56,631 nucleotides of DNA from Nitrospiraceae bacterium (GCA_020356065.1 CP070632.1:1145030-1201660); one strand, 5' to 3'. Counted from the first letter of the stretch, positions 1 through 9,325 are shown. Numbers and translations are program-made. The notes: a model not told the origin generated them from the sequence alone.

Positions 1-114
1 TTTCATGGCCATGGCCCGGTCAGGACTGCCATGATGGGTGACACGGTGTTGCGCGTCGTAAAACAGTCGAGAATTCCTGTTCTCGTTGTACGCGTACCGG
101 AAAATGATGATTGA
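1..114 (+). CDS. Universal stress protein, C-terminal end (partial)
   Basis: Only the last 37 codons are in the window, ending at TGA 112-114. The visible peptide begins FHGHGPVR and ends with PVLVVRVPEN. The pattern of a small glycine-rich ATP-binding stretch, then a helix, then a final hydrophobic strand with a P-V-L-V-V core is the usual end of UspA-fold proteins. These are small cytoplasmic nucleotide-binding stress proteins. The 5' part lies off the window, so full length and any tandem Usp domain cannot be judged. Confidence 0.75.
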   Translation, partial: FHGHGPVRTAMMGDTVLRVVKQSRIPVLVVRVPENDD

Positions 115-120
115 TTTGTA

Positions 121-145
121 GGGAGCGGGTTTGAAACCCGCCCCT
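121..145. repeat. Intergenic palindrome, short interspersed repeat type
   Basis: A perfect 8+1+8 inverted repeat (GCGGGTTT G AAACCCGC, 125-141) lies between the Usp gene and the FAH-family gene. Palindromes of this kind around gggtttgaaaccc are common as scattered intergenic repeats in many bacterial genomes. No second copy is visible in this window. It contains a TTG that would extend the next ORF upstream, which is one reason to prefer the ATG at 158 for that gene. Confidence 0.5.
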
Positions 146-157
146 GCCATTTTACAT

Positions 158-1015
158 ATGAAACTGTTTCGCTTTGGAGAGCCTGATAAAGAGAAGCCGG
201 GCATTATGTTACCTGACGGCAGGAAATTCGATGTATCTTCGTTTGGAGAGGATTATGATGAAAACTTTTTTGCGACCGACGGGTTATCACGGCTTGAGAG
301 ATGGCTGGAAGAAAGCTCAGAAGAGCTTCCTGTTATTGATCGTGCAATAAGGCTTGGACCGCCGGTCTTCAGACCCGGCAAAATCGTCTGTGTCGCCTTT
401 AACTATCTTGATCATGCCCGTGAGACGGGAAAATCCATCCCGGAAGAGCCGGTCTTTTTTTTAAAAGCCCCTTCAGCCTTGGCAGGTCCTAATGATAATA
501 TTTGCATCCCGCGGACAAGCGCAAAGACTGATTGGGAGGTAGAACTGGCCGCTATCATGAACAGGAAGGCCTCATATGTGAAAAAGGAAGATGCCATGAA
601 TTGCGTGGCAGGCTTCGCACTTGTGAATGACTACTCGGAGAGGGAATTCCAGTTTAACAGGGGAGGACAATATGTAAAGGGAAAGAGCGCAGATACGTTC
701 GCCCCATTGGGCCCGTTTCTCGTCACAAAAGATGAGATCAAGGATTATAAGAATCTGAAGATATGGTTGAAGGTAAACGGCGAGATTATGCAGAACAGCC
801 GTACATCCAATATGATTTTTGATCTTCCTGCCATTATCTCATCTGTAAGCCGGTATATGTCACTTATACCGGGTGATATAATCTGCACAGGCACGCCTGC
901 CGGTGTTGGTTATGGAATGAACCCGCCCCGATATCTCAGGACTGGTGATGTGGTGGAGTTTGGCATTGAAGGGCTTGGTGAAGCTGTCCAGAACGTTGTA
1001 GCATGGGGTGGTTAA
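158..1015 (+). CDS. Fumarylacetoacetate hydrolase (FAH) family protein
   Basis: A 285-residue cytoplasmic enzyme of the FAH superfamily: metal-dependent hydrolases, decarboxylases or isomerases acting on beta-diketo acids. The core motifs are in order: GKIVCVAFNYLDHA, the FLKAPSAL segment, DWEVELA with its metal-ligand Glu, the NDYSERE region, and the C-terminal PGDIICTGTPAGVG turn. The open frame extends to a TTG at 131, but that start sits inside a palindrome; ATG 158 is preferred although its ribosome site is weak. The substrate cannot be assigned: members include fumarylpyruvate hydrolase, oxaloacetate decarboxylase/tautomerase and HHDD isomerase. The succinate dehydrogenase genes immediately downstream fit a role in C4-acid metabolism, for example an oxaloacetate tautomerase protecting SDH, but that is inference. 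Confidence 0.88.
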   Translation: MKLFRFGEPDKEKPGIMLPDGRKFDVSSFGEDYDENFFATDGLSRLERWLEESSEELPVIDRAIRLGPPVFRPGKIVCVAFNYLDHARETGKSIPEEPVFFLKAPSALAGPNDNICIPRTSAKTDWEVELAAIMNRKASYVKKEDAMNCVAGFALVNDYSEREFQFNRGGQYVKGKSADTFAPLGPFLVTKDEIKDYKNLKIWLKVNGEIMQNSRTSNMIFDLPAIISSVSRYMSLIPGDIICTGTPAGVGYGMNPPRYLRTGDVVEFGIEGLGEAVQNVVAWGG

Positions 1016-1085
1016 AGCAGACTTGGAATTAATATAGTAATATAGTCTATAAATTATTATCAGATGCTGATTCGAGGCTGATAGT

Positions 1086-1760
1086 ATGCAATCATTCATA
1101 AACAGCTCTGTCGGTAGAAAAATGCTGGTGGCAGTTACCGGTCAGTTCATGATCCTGTTTATATTCGTGCATGTGCTAGGTAACTCAACGGTTTTTTTTG
1201 GTGGACTTAATGCATACGCTGCTAAGTTACATTCTTTGCCACTGCTCGTCTGGATAACCCGCATTATAATGAGTACGGTAATAACAGTTCATGTATTTTT
1301 CAGTATTCAGCTCACTCTGGAAAACTGGAAATCCAATCCTGGTTCCTATGCAGTGTCAAAATATCAGCGCAGCACGTTTGCATCAAGAAACATGATCTGG
1401 ACAGGAGCTTTAATTGGGACCTTTCTTCTGTTTCACCTTCTTCATTTCACATTTCAGGTCATTAATCCTTCATTTGCAGCCAGTGCTAACATGGATGCAC
1501 TGGGAAGACCTGATGTTACGTTCATGGTGATTTCGAGTTTTCAGCATTTTATTTCTTCAATTATTTATATAGCAGCAATGATTGCGCTTGCACTTCACCT
1601 GTTTCATGGAATTCAGAGTTCATTTCAGACCCTTGGAATAAACAATGAAAGGTCTATGCCGTTTATAACAAAATCAGGTTCTGTAGCATCAGTAATTCTA
1701 TTTCTTGGATACATAGCGATCCCGGTCATTATTTTGCTGGGATTGTTGAAAGGTCAATAA
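1086..1760 (+). CDS. sdhC: Succinate dehydrogenase/fumarate reductase cytochrome b558 subunit
   Basis: A 224-residue integral membrane subunit of the Bacillus/Wolinella type, with one polypeptide and about five transmembrane helices. Histidines in the helices (FVHVLGN, TVHVFFS, LFHLLHF, ALHLFHG) are the expected ligands of two b-type hemes. It anchors the flavoprotein and iron-sulfur subunits and exchanges electrons with the quinone pool. A GAGG lies 12 bases before the ATG. The stop overlaps the sdhA start by one base (TAATG), a sign of translational coupling. The order C-A-B and the single-polypeptide anchor separate it from proteobacterial SdhCD. Whether it works as succinate dehydrogenase or quinol:fumarate reductase cannot be read from sequence alone. 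Confidence 0.93.
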   Translation: MQSFINSSVGRKMLVAVTGQFMILFIFVHVLGNSTVFFGGLNAYAAKLHSLPLLVWITRIIMSTVITVHVFFSIQLTLENWKSNPGSYAVSKYQRSTFASRNMIWTGALIGTFLLFHLLHFTFQVINPSFAASANMDALGRPDVTFMVISSFQHFISSIIYIAAMIALALHLFHGIQSSFQTLGINNERSMPFITKSGSVASVILFLGYIAIPVIILLGLLKGQ

Positions 1761-3673
1761 TGATACTTGACGGAAAATCGCCATCAGGCCCTCTTGCAGA
1801 GAAGTGGGACAGAAGACGGCAGGAACTGAAGCTCGTTAACCCGGCCAATAAGCGAAAATATAAAATCATCGTGGTCGGAACAGGTCTTGCAGGAGCTTCT
1901 GCTGCTGCCACTCTTGGTGAACTTGGCTACAATATTGAGGCATTTTGCTATCAGGACAGTCCGCGAAGGGGGCACAGCATTGCTGCTCAGGGAGGGATTA
2001 ATGCAGCAAAGAACTATCCCAATGACGGCGACAGTATATACAGACTTTTTTATGACACGATCAAGAGTGGTGATTTCCGGTCACGTGAAGCTAATGTATA
2101 TCGCCTCGCCCAGGTAAGTAATAACATTATTGACCAGTGTGTTGCGCAGGGCGTGCCCTTTGCCCGCGATTATGCGGGCTATCTTGATAACCGCTCATTC
2201 GGGGGTGCACAGGTCTCGCGCACCTTTTATGCGAGGGGACAGACCGGCCAGCAGCTTCTTTTAGGGGCTTACTCAGCCCTGTCACGTCAGATCAGGGCAG
2301 GAACCGTGAAGCTTTATCCCCGTTCAGAGATGCTTGACATAGTAATCGTGAACAATGAAGCAAAAGGCATTATTGTGCGTGATCTTGTAACTGGCAGGAT
2401 CGAGTCGTTTGCCGGAGATGCTGTCTGTTTATGTACAGGAGGGTTTGCAAATGTCTTCTACCTCTCCACAAATGCCATGGGTTCCAATGTAACAGCGGCT
2501 TACCGTGCATATAAAAAAGGTGCCTATTTTGCAAATCCATGTTATACACAGATTCATCCCACATGTATTCCTGTATCAGGCGATCATCAGTCCAAGCTTA
2601 CACTTATGTCAGAATCGCTCAGAAACGACGGCAGAGTGTGGGTGCCACTCAAAAAGGGAGATACGCGGGCTGTAAAAGACATCCCGGAGAATGAAAGGGA
2701 CTATTACCTGGAGCGTAAATATCCGAGTTTTGGCAATCTGGCGCCAAGAGATATTTCATCACGTTCAGCAAAAGAGGTCTGTGATGAAGGCCGGGGGATA
2801 GGTGCAAGCGGTCGCGGCGTGTACCTTGATTTTGCCGATTCCATTCAACGGTTGGGGGAGGATACGATCAGGGAGAGATACGGAAACCTGTTTGAAATGT
2901 ATGAGCGGATAACGGGAGAGAATGCCTATAGACAGCCTATGAGGATCTATCCTGCTCCTCATTATACAATGGGAGGTTTGTGGGTAGATTATAATCTCCA
3001 GAGCAACATCCCGGGACTGTTTGTTCTGGGTGAGGCCAACTTTTCAGATCACGGTGCAAATCGCCTGGGTGCAAGTGCCCTGATGCAGGGCCTGGCTGAT
3101 GGATATTTTATCATCCCGTATACTATTGCTGATTATCTTGCCCGTACAGAACCGGGTAACATAACCACTGAACATGAAGAATTCGGGCATTCACGAGAAA
3201 AAATTGCCTCGCTTACAGATAAACTGCTTTCGATAAAAGGGGATAAAACCGTGACCAGGTTCCATTATGAGCTTGGCAGGATCATGTGGGATTATGTAGG
3301 CATGTCAAGGAGTGAAAAGGGCCTGAATACGGCCCTTGAAAAAATCCCTGCTCTGAGGGCCGAGTTCTGGAAGAATGTCAGAGTTACCGGACAGGGACAT
3401 GAGCTTAACCAGGAACTTGAAAAAGCTGGTCGCGTGGCTGATTTTCTGGAATTTGGTGAACTCATGGCCCGTGATGCATTGGAGCGGAATGAATCCTGCG
3501 GCGGACACTTTCGTGAGGAATACCAGTCACTGGACGGTGAGGCAACGCGTGACGATCAGAACTTCAGTCATGTTGCTGCCTGGGAATATAAGGGCGCTGA
3601 CAATGCCCCTGAGATGCACAAGGAACCATTGGAGTTTGAGAATGTTGAACTTGCTGTGAGGAGTTATAAGTGA
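1760..3673 (+). CDS. sdhA: Succinate dehydrogenase/fumarate reductase flavoprotein subunit
   Basis: A 637-residue catalytic subunit interconverting succinate and fumarate. The N-terminal dinucleotide fold ([13 protein letters not shown]) is followed by [12 protein letters not shown], whose His carries the covalent 8-alpha-histidyl FAD in this family. The fumarate-site segments follow, including NGRVWVP-like and PRDISSRS sequence and [12 protein letters not shown], then [15 protein letters not shown], and an intact C-terminal domain. The length is typical for the B. subtilis/delta-proteobacterial form. It sits between sdhC (one-base overlap) and sdhB (112-base gap that holds a palindromic repeat). 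It works at the cytoplasmic face of the membrane complex. Confidence 0.95.
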   Translation: MILDGKSPSGPLAEKWDRRRQELKLVNPANKRKYKIIVVGTGLAGASAAATLGELGYNIEAFCYQDSPRRGHSIAAQGGINAAKNYPNDGDSIYRLFYDTIKSGDFRSREANVYRLAQVSNNIIDQCVAQGVPFARDYAGYLDNRSFGGAQVSRTFYARGQTGQQLLLGAYSALSRQIRAGTVKLYPRSEMLDIVIVNNEAKGIIVRDLVTGRIESFAGDAVCLCTGGFANVFYLSTNAMGSNVTAAYRAYKKGAYFANPCYTQIHPTCIPVSGDHQSKLTLMSESLRNDGRVWVPLKKGDTRAVKDIPENERDYYLERKYPSFGNLAPRDISSRSAKEVCDEGRGIGASGRGVYLDFADSIQRLGEDTIRERYGNLFEMYERITGENAYRQPMRIYPAPHYTMGGLWVDYNLQSNIPGLFVLGEANFSDHGANRLGASALMQGLADGYFIIPYTIADYLARTEPGNITTEHEEFGHSREKIASLTDKLLSIKGDKTVTRFHYELGRIMWDYVGMSRSEKGLNTALEKIPALRAEFWKNVRVTGQGHELNQELEKAGRVADFLEFGELMARDALERNESCGGHFREEYQSLDGEATRDDQNFSHVAAWEYKGADNAPEMHKEPLEFENVELAVRSYK

Positions 3674-3689
3674 TGTATAAATTCATTCA

Positions 3690-3765
3690 CCCTTCTGTAT
3701 CTCCTCTTGGTAAAGGGAGAATAAACATCCCCTCCTTAATAAGGAGGGGCAAGGGGAGGTTTATC
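3690..3765. repeat. Palindromic intergenic repeat between sdhA and sdhB
   Basis: The core is a perfect 10+1+10 inverted repeat (CCCCTCCTTA A TAAGGAGGGG, 3729-3749). An outer pair of pyrimidine- and purine-rich arms surrounds it (ctcctcttgg near 3711 and gcaaggggaggt near 3749). This resembles a widespread class of CCCCTCCTT-type interspersed repeats. It sits inside an operon, so the hairpin could alter sdhB expression or mRNA stability. It also supplies purine-rich sequence just upstream of the sdhB start. Confidence 0.65.
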
Positions 3766-3784
3766 AAATAATGTGGATAGTTCC

Positions 3785-4543
3785 ATGAACCTTACTCTCT
3801 ATGTCTGGAAACAGAAATCCAAAGACCAGCCGGGCGAGCTTGTTCAGTATGATGCAAGAAATGTGAGCCCTGATATGTCATTTCTTGAAATGCTGGACGT
3901 TGTAAACGAAGGGCTTATCAGAGAAAATAATGAGCCGATCGCATTTGACCATGACTGCCGTGAGGGGATTTGCGGCACCTGCTCGCAGGTGATAAACGGC
4001 ATTCCACATGGACCACAGGAGAGAACAACTGTCTGCCAGCTGCATATGAGAAACTTCAAAGACGGGGATACGATTTATATCGAACCATGGCGTGCAAAGG
4101 CATTTCCGGTTATTAAAGATCTGATAGTAGACAGGAGCGCCTTTGAAAGTATTATCCAGTCAGGAGGCTATGTGTCTGTGCATACAGGGGGTGTGCCTGA
4201 TGCCAATGCTATTCCGATTCCCAAGGAAGATGCTGACATATCAATGGATGCGGCAGAGTGCATAGGGTGTGGCGCATGTGTTGCAGCCTGTCCTAATGGA
4301 TCAGCCATGCTGTTTACTGCCGCAAAAATTACAAATCTTGCCATGCTGCCGCAGGGAAAAGTGGAAGCCAAGAAACGGGTGTGCATGATGACTGAAGAGA
4401 TGCTGAATCAGGGATTTGGCAACTGCTCGAATCATTATGAATGCCAGGCTGCATGCCCCAAGGGTATTAAGGTCTCTTTTATAGCAAAGCTGAACCGGGA
4501 GTTTACAAAGGCCGTCAATATCTTTTCTGAACCCGGGGAATAA
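3785..4543 (+). CDS. sdhB: Succinate dehydrogenase/fumarate reductase iron-sulfur subunit
   Basis: About 252 residues. The N-terminal ferredoxin fold carries the [2Fe-2S] motif CREGICGTC plus the later Cys in TVCQLH. The C-terminal part has [14 protein letters not shown] and, further on, [15 protein letters not shown], for the remaining two clusters. It passes electrons between the flavin of SdhA and the hemes of SdhC. The frame extends to a GTG at 3773, four codons upstream; ATG 3785 starts directly at the conserved N-terminus ([10 protein letters not shown]). It is the last gene of the sdhCAB operon. Confidence 0.94.
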   Translation: MNLTLYVWKQKSKDQPGELVQYDARNVSPDMSFLEMLDVVNEGLIRENNEPIAFDHDCREGICGTCSQVINGIPHGPQERTTVCQLHMRNFKDGDTIYIEPWRAKAFPVIKDLIVDRSAFESIIQSGGYVSVHTGGVPDANAIPIPKEDADISMDAAECIGCGACVAACPNGSAMLFTAAKITNLAMLPQGKVEAKKRVCMMTEEMLNQGFGNCSNHYECQAACPKGIKVSFIAKLNREFTKAVNIFSEPGE

Positions 4544-4576
4544 CAGGTTTATTGTCAGCAAACCAAATTCAAATCA

Positions 4577-5503
4577 ATGAACCTTAATACATCCATAGTC
4601 GGAGCTCTTATCCCGGTCTTTTTTGTAATCCTGACAGGGTATCTTCTCAGATGGTTTCAATTTCCGGGAGATGAATTCTGGTCACGTGCTGAGCGGCTAA
4701 CCTATTTTGTCCTGTTCCCTTCACTGCTTTTTCAGAAAACAGCCACTGCCTCGCTGGGACCGCAATCTGTATCGCTCATGATAATTGTGCTGACCACTGC
4801 CGTATGTATCATGGCGGGACTTTTATTTTTTATAAAAAGGTGGTGGTCATCGGGTGGGCCTGCTTACACATCTTTTTTTCAGGGGAGTATCCGCTTTAAC
4901 ACCTATGTGGGCCTGGCCGCAACATTTGCGCTCATGGGTAACAACGGGCTGTCCATCGCAGCCATTACTCTGGCTGTTTTAATACCTTTAATGAATTTTC
5001 TTTGTGTAACAGTTCTTATACTATTCAATGATCAGAAGAAGGGGAGTTTACAGACAATTTTCAAGGAACTGATCAGGAACCCTCTTATTATTGCCTGCAC
5101 TGCTGGGATACTTCTCAATTATTCAGATATAGGACTGCATCCTGTTGTTGACGAGATATTCATGATTTTCGGCCGGGCAGCTCTGCCCATCGGGCTGCTC
5201 AGCGTAGGAGCCGCACTTGACATTGCAGCTGCACGCAATTCAGGAAAAACTGTTGCCTTCAGCTCTGTTCTCAAACTCATTGTATTTCCGCTGCTTATGT
5301 GGACGATGTGTAAGCTGCTGAGTCTCGATCCTCAATTATCTGCGGTTGCTATTCTCTTTGCAGCACTGCCTGGGTCTCCGGCTGCATACATTTTGTCCCG
5401 TCAGCTTGGAGGCGACAGTCCTCTTATGGCAGGGATTATAACGGTCCAGATAGTTGCTGCAATGATTACTTTTCCTGTGATTATGACCATTATCATAAAT
5501 TAA
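4577..5503 (+). CDS. AEC (auxin efflux carrier) family permease
   Basis: A 308-residue, very hydrophobic protein with about ten predicted transmembrane helices in two halves. The N-terminal sequence (ALIPVFFVILTGYLLR) and the central conserved asparagine-rich RNPLIIACTAGILLN segment match the AEC/malonate transporter family. Bacterial members move dicarboxylates such as malonate or malate, or are uncharacterised. It follows sdhB by 33 bases on the same strand and could be co-transcribed, which would fit organic-acid transport. The substrate is not determinable here. Confidence 0.85.
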   Translation: MNLNTSIVGALIPVFFVILTGYLLRWFQFPGDEFWSRAERLTYFVLFPSLLFQKTATASLGPQSVSLMIIVLTTAVCIMAGLLFFIKRWWSSGGPAYTSFFQGSIRFNTYVGLAATFALMGNNGLSIAAITLAVLIPLMNFLCVTVLILFNDQKKGSLQTIFKELIRNPLIIACTAGILLNYSDIGLHPVVDEIFMIFGRAALPIGLLSVGAALDIAAARNSGKTVAFSSVLKLIVFPLLMWTMCKLLSLDPQLSAVAILFAALPGSPAAYILSRQLGGDSPLMAGIITVQIVAAMITFPVIMTIIIN

Positions 5504-5556
5504 CACGATTAATCAGCATGAATATCCAATTCACTTAGTAATTACGGACACATATA

Positions 5557-5585
5557 TTGACACAATTTGTGGTATAAATTATAAT
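5557..5585 (+). promoter_or_regulatory. Perfect-consensus sigma-70 promoter
   Basis: TTGACA at 5557-5562, exactly 17 bases, then TATAAT at 5580-5585. All twelve consensus positions match. Transcription should begin near 5592, about 45 bases before the start codon of the 34-residue peptide. A matching ribosome-binding site is present downstream, so this looks like a strongly expressed transcript. Confidence 0.75.
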
Positions 5586-5637
5586 GATCGCTAAATTGCG
5601 CACTTGTGCAAATATATTGCAAAGGAGAGACTTAACG

Positions 5638-5742
5638 ATGCTGTGGTTATTACTTGGCGCAGGTTTTCTGACAGCAGCAGCATTCTGGATGTTGATAAGC
5701 ATTTCCTCACGGCAGGAGCTGCCAAGGTGTGGTTCAACCTGA
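5638..5742 (+). CDS. 34-residue single-span membrane peptide
   Basis: ATG 5638 follows a strong ribosome site (AAAGGAGAG, nine bases upstream) and the consensus promoter at 5557-5585. The peptide starts MLWLLLGAGFLTAAAFWMLI, one transmembrane helix, followed by a short hydrophilic tail (SRQELPRCGST). It stops at TGA 5740. The same frame reopens and reaches a second small ORF at 5761. I do not recognise a family. The signals around it argue that it is real; the function is unknown. Confidence 0.55.
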   Translation: MLWLLLGAGFLTAAAFWMLISISSRQELPRCGST

Positions 5743-5760
5743 TTTCAATTAATCAGGATC

Positions 5761-5835
5761 ATGTTTCAGTGTGCCATATGCGGTAGTTTTTCTAATTACG
5801 GTTTTACCGGACCTCGTTGTCCGCATTATGTTTAA
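5761..5835 (+). CDS. 24-residue CxxC / RCPHY zinc-ribbon-like peptide
   Basis: ATG 5761 is preceded by AGGA at a proper distance. The peptide begins MFQCAICG and ends RCPHYV, giving a Cys-x2-Cys and a Cys-x-His pair like a minimal rubredoxin or zinc-ribbon knuckle. It is in the same frame as the membrane peptide upstream, 18 bases past that gene's stop, so it is probably on the same mRNA. It could be a separate micro-protein or the tail of a formerly longer membrane-anchored zinc-ribbon protein split by a stop. It is too short to place in a family. Confidence 0.35.
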   Translation: MFQCAICGSFSNYGFTGPRCPHYV

Positions 5836-6420
5836 AAATCTTAGTTTCCTTATCCCAGCCAAAAATTCGAGGACGTCTATCGAAGTTGAACTTCGATATG
5901 TATGAAAATTACATAAAAAATAGAGTCATCATCCAGCCTGCTTCTTTGGACAACTGAAACGTCGGCACGTTCTGCTAATGCCACTCCGTTTGACAGCGAA
6001 CCAATTGCTTTCTGATGGCTCTATTATTTATAAGCGATGCCCCGGTTCCGGAGAAACCGAAGAGCTTTTTCTATGATAGAGCTTCGGCAGATGCTTTTAG
6101 CTTCCTTTCATGCTCCAAAGGCCTGCACAATGTATCTGTCTCCCGCTCTCTTGCAAAGTTGCTTGGTCCTCTGGGTTTAACCTTTCCAGGGTATCGCAAA
6201 CTGTAGTTCTAGCTTTATTTTAACCTACCTATTCTGTATGTCAACCCTCTCCGGAAAGCCTTTAAACAGGGCTTTCAGACTACTACAAGCTATAGAAACT
6301 CTATAGATAAGCCTTTGTACAGGTCCTTTTTTTTCATTCTGCACTTTGCCCTTAATATGTGTTTTTTATTCACAGGAAAGCCCTCAGTATATTCATCAGA
6401 AGCTGGGTTATAATCTCTGT
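5836..6420. other. Non-coding stretch between the micro-ORFs and uvrC
   Basis: No convincing gene. An 8-bp-arm hairpin (TATCGAAG loop CTTCGATA) lies at 5878-5898. A near-identical hairpin occurs at 45056-45076, at the end of the NRDE gene. A 63-codon open frame at 6015-6206 has no recognisable family and poor start signals. No tRNA, tmRNA or RNase P signature is seen. Confidence 0.5.
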
Positions 6421-8286
6421 ATGGACAAAAAGCAGAAACTTTCACAGGTTCCAACATCTCCCGGAATCTATATCATGAGAGGGCAGAGAGAACGGGTCAT
6501 TTATGTAGGCAAGGCAAAAAATCTCAGAAACAGACTGCGTTCGTATTTTCAGAAGTCGGCCGCCCTGGACGACAGAAAAACCAGAATGGTACAGGACATC
6601 GTTGATTTTGATTATATAGTGACCAAAAACGAACTTGAAGCCCTGATCCTTGAAGCCAATTTTATAAAAAAGACCAAGCCGCGGTATAACATCATTTTGC
6701 GTGATGACAAGCATTATCCTTACCTTAAATTAACGGTTAATGAGGAGTGGCCAAGACTGGAGGTTGTACGCAGGATAGAGAGAGACGGTGCACTGTACTT
6801 TGGTCCTTATGTGCCGGCAGGAGCAATGAGAGATATGCTCGATTTTATCCATTGGAATTTTCCCATACGCACCTGCAGATATAAGATGGACAGGCCTTTC
6901 AGGCCCTGTGTTCAGTATCAGATGGGACGATGTCCTGCTCCCTGTGCAAAGGACAGGCGATCTCCTGAAGATAAAAAAAAATATATGGAAGTGGTAGAAG
7001 AAGTTAAGAGTTTTATCAAGGGAGAAAAGAAAGAGCTTGTTGCAAACCTTCAGGACCGTATGCAGAAACTGTCTGATAATCTCTTATATGAAGATGCGGC
7101 AAAAATAAGGGACAGGATGACTGCTATTAAAAAGTCCCTGGAGTCGCAGAGAGCAATAGCGGCTGAACTTAATGATGTGGATGTTATCAGCTTATACAGG
7201 GAAAAACAGGAAGCAGTTGTTTATATGTTTTTCATAAGAAATGGAACGGTTATCGGTCAGAAGGATTTTTTTCTGAAACACCTCGGAGAAATGGATAACA
7301 GAGAACTTATCGCGGGATTTTTGGAACAGTTTTATTTCAAAGAAATTCTGATCCCTCCCAGAATAATACTGCCTCTGAAGGCAAGACTGACCACTGAAAA
7401 AAGATGGCTTACGGAAAAACGGGGAAGCACTGTGAATATAAGCCATGCAAAGACTGACACCGAAAGAAAAGTACTTAAGATGACAGATGATAATGCCCTG
7501 TATTCTTATAACAAACACAAGGAACAAAAAGTTGATGAAACAATTCTCAAGGTCAAAGACCTTCTCCATCTGAATACCGTTCCTGCACGCATAGGATCTA
7601 TTGATGTTTCAAATATATCCGGATCTGAATCAGTTGGGGCCCTGATCATATATGAAAATGGAAGGTTTCTTAAAGACGGGTACAGACAGTTTAAGATACG
7701 GACAGTGAAACGTATTGATGATTTCGCAATGATCGGAGAGGTGGCCGGACGGTATTTAAAAGGCCTTTCAGAAGACGGCGGGGATATACCTGATTTATTG
7801 CTTATTGACGGAGGAAAGGGACAGTTGTCCCATGTTGTTGAAGCATTGAAACCTTTTGATATCCAGTTTGAAATCGCTGCTATTGCAAAGGCTAAACATG
7901 ACACATCCGGCAAAGTGCAATTACGCGTACAGAAGGACCTTGACAGAATATATCTGCCGGGTAAAAGGGCACCCATATATCTTGAACCCGCACTTGATAC
8001 GACTCATCTGCTTCAGAGAATAAGAAATGAAGCTCATCGCTTTGCCATCACATGCCACAGGAAATTAAGGGCAAAAAAAACGTTTCAGTCACCCCTTGAA
8101 CAAATGAAAGGTATTGGGAAAGCCAGACGGTTTGAGCTTCTGAAACATTTCAGCAGTATTGAAGCTATGAGAAATGCACCTGTTGATGAGATAGTGGCAG
8201 TAAAGGGCATGAACAGAAAACTGGCGGAAGAATTAAAAATTCATCTAAAGAATCTGAAAAAGAGCGGAGCGGTTCGGAATGATTAA
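6421..8286 (+). CDS. uvrC: Excinuclease ABC subunit C
   Basis: A 621-residue nuclease that makes both incisions in UvrABC nucleotide excision repair. The N-terminal GIY-YIG domain has SPGIYIMRG, VIYVGKAKNLRNRLRSYF and the catalytic-site Glu in LEALILEANFIK. Then come a Cys-rich segment (CRYKM to CPAPC), a UVR motif near residues 205-240, the RNase H-like domain starting at IGSIDVSNISG and DLLLIDGGKGQL, and C-terminal helix-hairpin-helix repeats. The frame extends to 6346, but ATG 6421 (MDKKQKL) begins at the usual UvrC N-terminus. Its last 8 bases overlap the next gene. No uvrA or uvrB is present here. Confidence 0.95.
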   Translation: MDKKQKLSQVPTSPGIYIMRGQRERVIYVGKAKNLRNRLRSYFQKSAALDDRKTRMVQDIVDFDYIVTKNELEALILEANFIKKTKPRYNIILRDDKHYPYLKLTVNEEWPRLEVVRRIERDGALYFGPYVPAGAMRDMLDFIHWNFPIRTCRYKMDRPFRPCVQYQMGRCPAPCAKDRRSPEDKKKYMEVVEEVKSFIKGEKKELVANLQDRMQKLSDNLLYEDAAKIRDRMTAIKKSLESQRAIAAELNDVDVISLYREKQEAVVYMFFIRNGTVIGQKDFFLKHLGEMDNRELIAGFLEQFYFKEILIPPRIILPLKARLTTEKRWLTEKRGSTVNISHAKTDTERKVLKMTDDNALYSYNKHKEQKVDETILKVKDLLHLNTVPARIGSIDVSNISGSESVGALIIYENGRFLKDGYRQFKIRTVKRIDDFAMIGEVAGRYLKGLSEDGGDIPDLLLIDGGKGQLSHVVEALKPFDIQFEIAAIAKAKHDTSGKVQLRVQKDLDRIYLPGKRAPIYLEPALDTTHLLQRIRNEAHRFAITCHRKLRAKKTFQSPLEQMKGIGKARRFELLKHFSSIEAMRNAPVDEIVAVKGMNRKLAEELKIHLKNLKKSGAVRND

Positions 8287-9325
8287 TAAAAAAAGTATAG
8301 AAACATATATGCTTAAGCTTCTCGGCAAAAAAGCCCTGAGCGTTCACATTGAAAAACTCGGTGCCGGCGTGCAGGGTGCAGGCTTTCTCATAGACGTTAA
8401 AAAAAAGGACGGTCATGAGTCGTATGTTATTAAGGGGTTATATCCTGAAGGTCTTGAACATGATTATCCCGCAGACAGGGCAGGAGTGTTTCTTCTTGAT
8501 CTGGAAGAATTTCAAAACCTGCCAAGGCATGTCAGGGCAATTGATGTTCTTGCTGAGAAAAAAAATGGTGTCATTCAATCCATCGGAGGAGGAAAAGAAT
8601 ATTATCTTTTAATGGAAAAGGCAGAGGGGGATCATTATTTTCATGATCTGCAGGCATTTGCCGGAAGAGACAGGCTTGAAATTTCAGATATGGAAAAAAT
8701 CCAGGCCCTGTCATCGTATCTTGCCAAGATCCACTCTGTTAAGAAGGAGTCCAAAGCTTTACACTGGAGAAAAGTCAGAGACACGATCGGACACGGAGAG
8801 TGTTTAATGGGAGTGTTTGACACTTATCCTGATGGCATACTGTCATATGAGGAGATGGCTGAGATCGAGAAGAAATGTGTTGACTGGAGGGCCCGGCTAA
8901 AACCAAAATACAGGCGGTTATGCCAGGTACACGGTGATTTTCATCCCGGGAATATCTGGTTTCAAAACAACAGGGACTTTATCCTGCTTGACAGGAGCAG
9001 AGGGCCATGGGGTGATGCAGCAGATGATGTCACAGCATTAACCATTAATTATATTTTTTTTTCCATACGCTGTTTTGGCAGGTTGGAGGGTGCGTACCGG
9101 GAAGCTCTCGATCTTTTTTACAGCAAATATGTAAACCAGTCAGGAGATTACGAACTTCTTGAGGTTGTTGCCCCCTTTTATGCCTTCAGGGGCGCTGTAG
9201 TTGCCAATCCGGTTTTCTATCCCGATGTATCAAAAGAAAACAGGCAAATGATAATGAATTTTGTAAATGCAGTCCTTGATGACAATTCCTTCAGAATTGA
9301 TAAAGTCAATGAATATATTGGATGA
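8279..9325 (+). CDS. APH-fold phosphotransferase (aminoglycoside phosphotransferase-like)
   Basis: A 348-residue protein of the APH/choline kinase fold. It has the catalytic loop HGDFHPGNIW, where Asp is the base, followed by a metal-binding Asp in the ILLDRSRGPWGD segment. The latter is unusual because most relatives have IDFE or DFG-like residues after that Asp. The N-terminal nucleotide-binding lobe includes VIKGLY, a likely ATP-contact Lys. It overlaps uvrC by 8 bases and so is translationally coupled to it. The substrate is unknown; environmental members of this family phosphorylate diverse small molecules and should not be read as antibiotic resistance from sequence alone. Confidence 0.75.
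   Translation: MINKKSIETYMLKLLGKKALSVHIEKLGAGVQGAGFLIDVKKKDGHESYVIKGLYPEGLEHDYPADRAGVFLLDLEEFQNLPRHVRAIDVLAEKKNGVIQSIGGGKEYYLLMEKAEGDHYFHDLQAFAGRDRLEISDMEKIQALSSYLAKIHSVKKESKALHWRKVRDTIGHGECLMGVFDTYPDGILSYEEMAEIEKKCVDWRARLKPKYRRLCQVHGDFHPGNIWFQNNRDFILLDRSRGPWGDAADDVTALTINYIFFSIRCFGRLEGAYREALDLFYSKYVNQSGDYELLEVVAPFYAFRGAVVANPVFYPDVSKENRQMIMNFVNAVLDDNSFRIDKVNEYIG

Noticed and set aside
3773-3784. GTG start for sdhB
   Set aside because: It adds four residues before the conserved N-terminus; ATG 3785 is the simpler choice, though GTG cannot be fully excluded.
5740-5742. TGA between the 34- and 24-residue peptides read as selenocysteine
   Set aside because: No conserved Cys is expected there, and the second ORF has its own ATG and ribosome site.
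6015-6206. 63-codon plus-strand open frame
   Set aside because: No ribosome site, no recognisable family, and sequence with unstructured low-complexity appearance; most likely chance.
8279-9325. Antibiotic-resistance aminoglycoside kinase
   Set aside because: The APH fold alone is not evidence for resistance; the sequence is divergent and coupled to uvrC.
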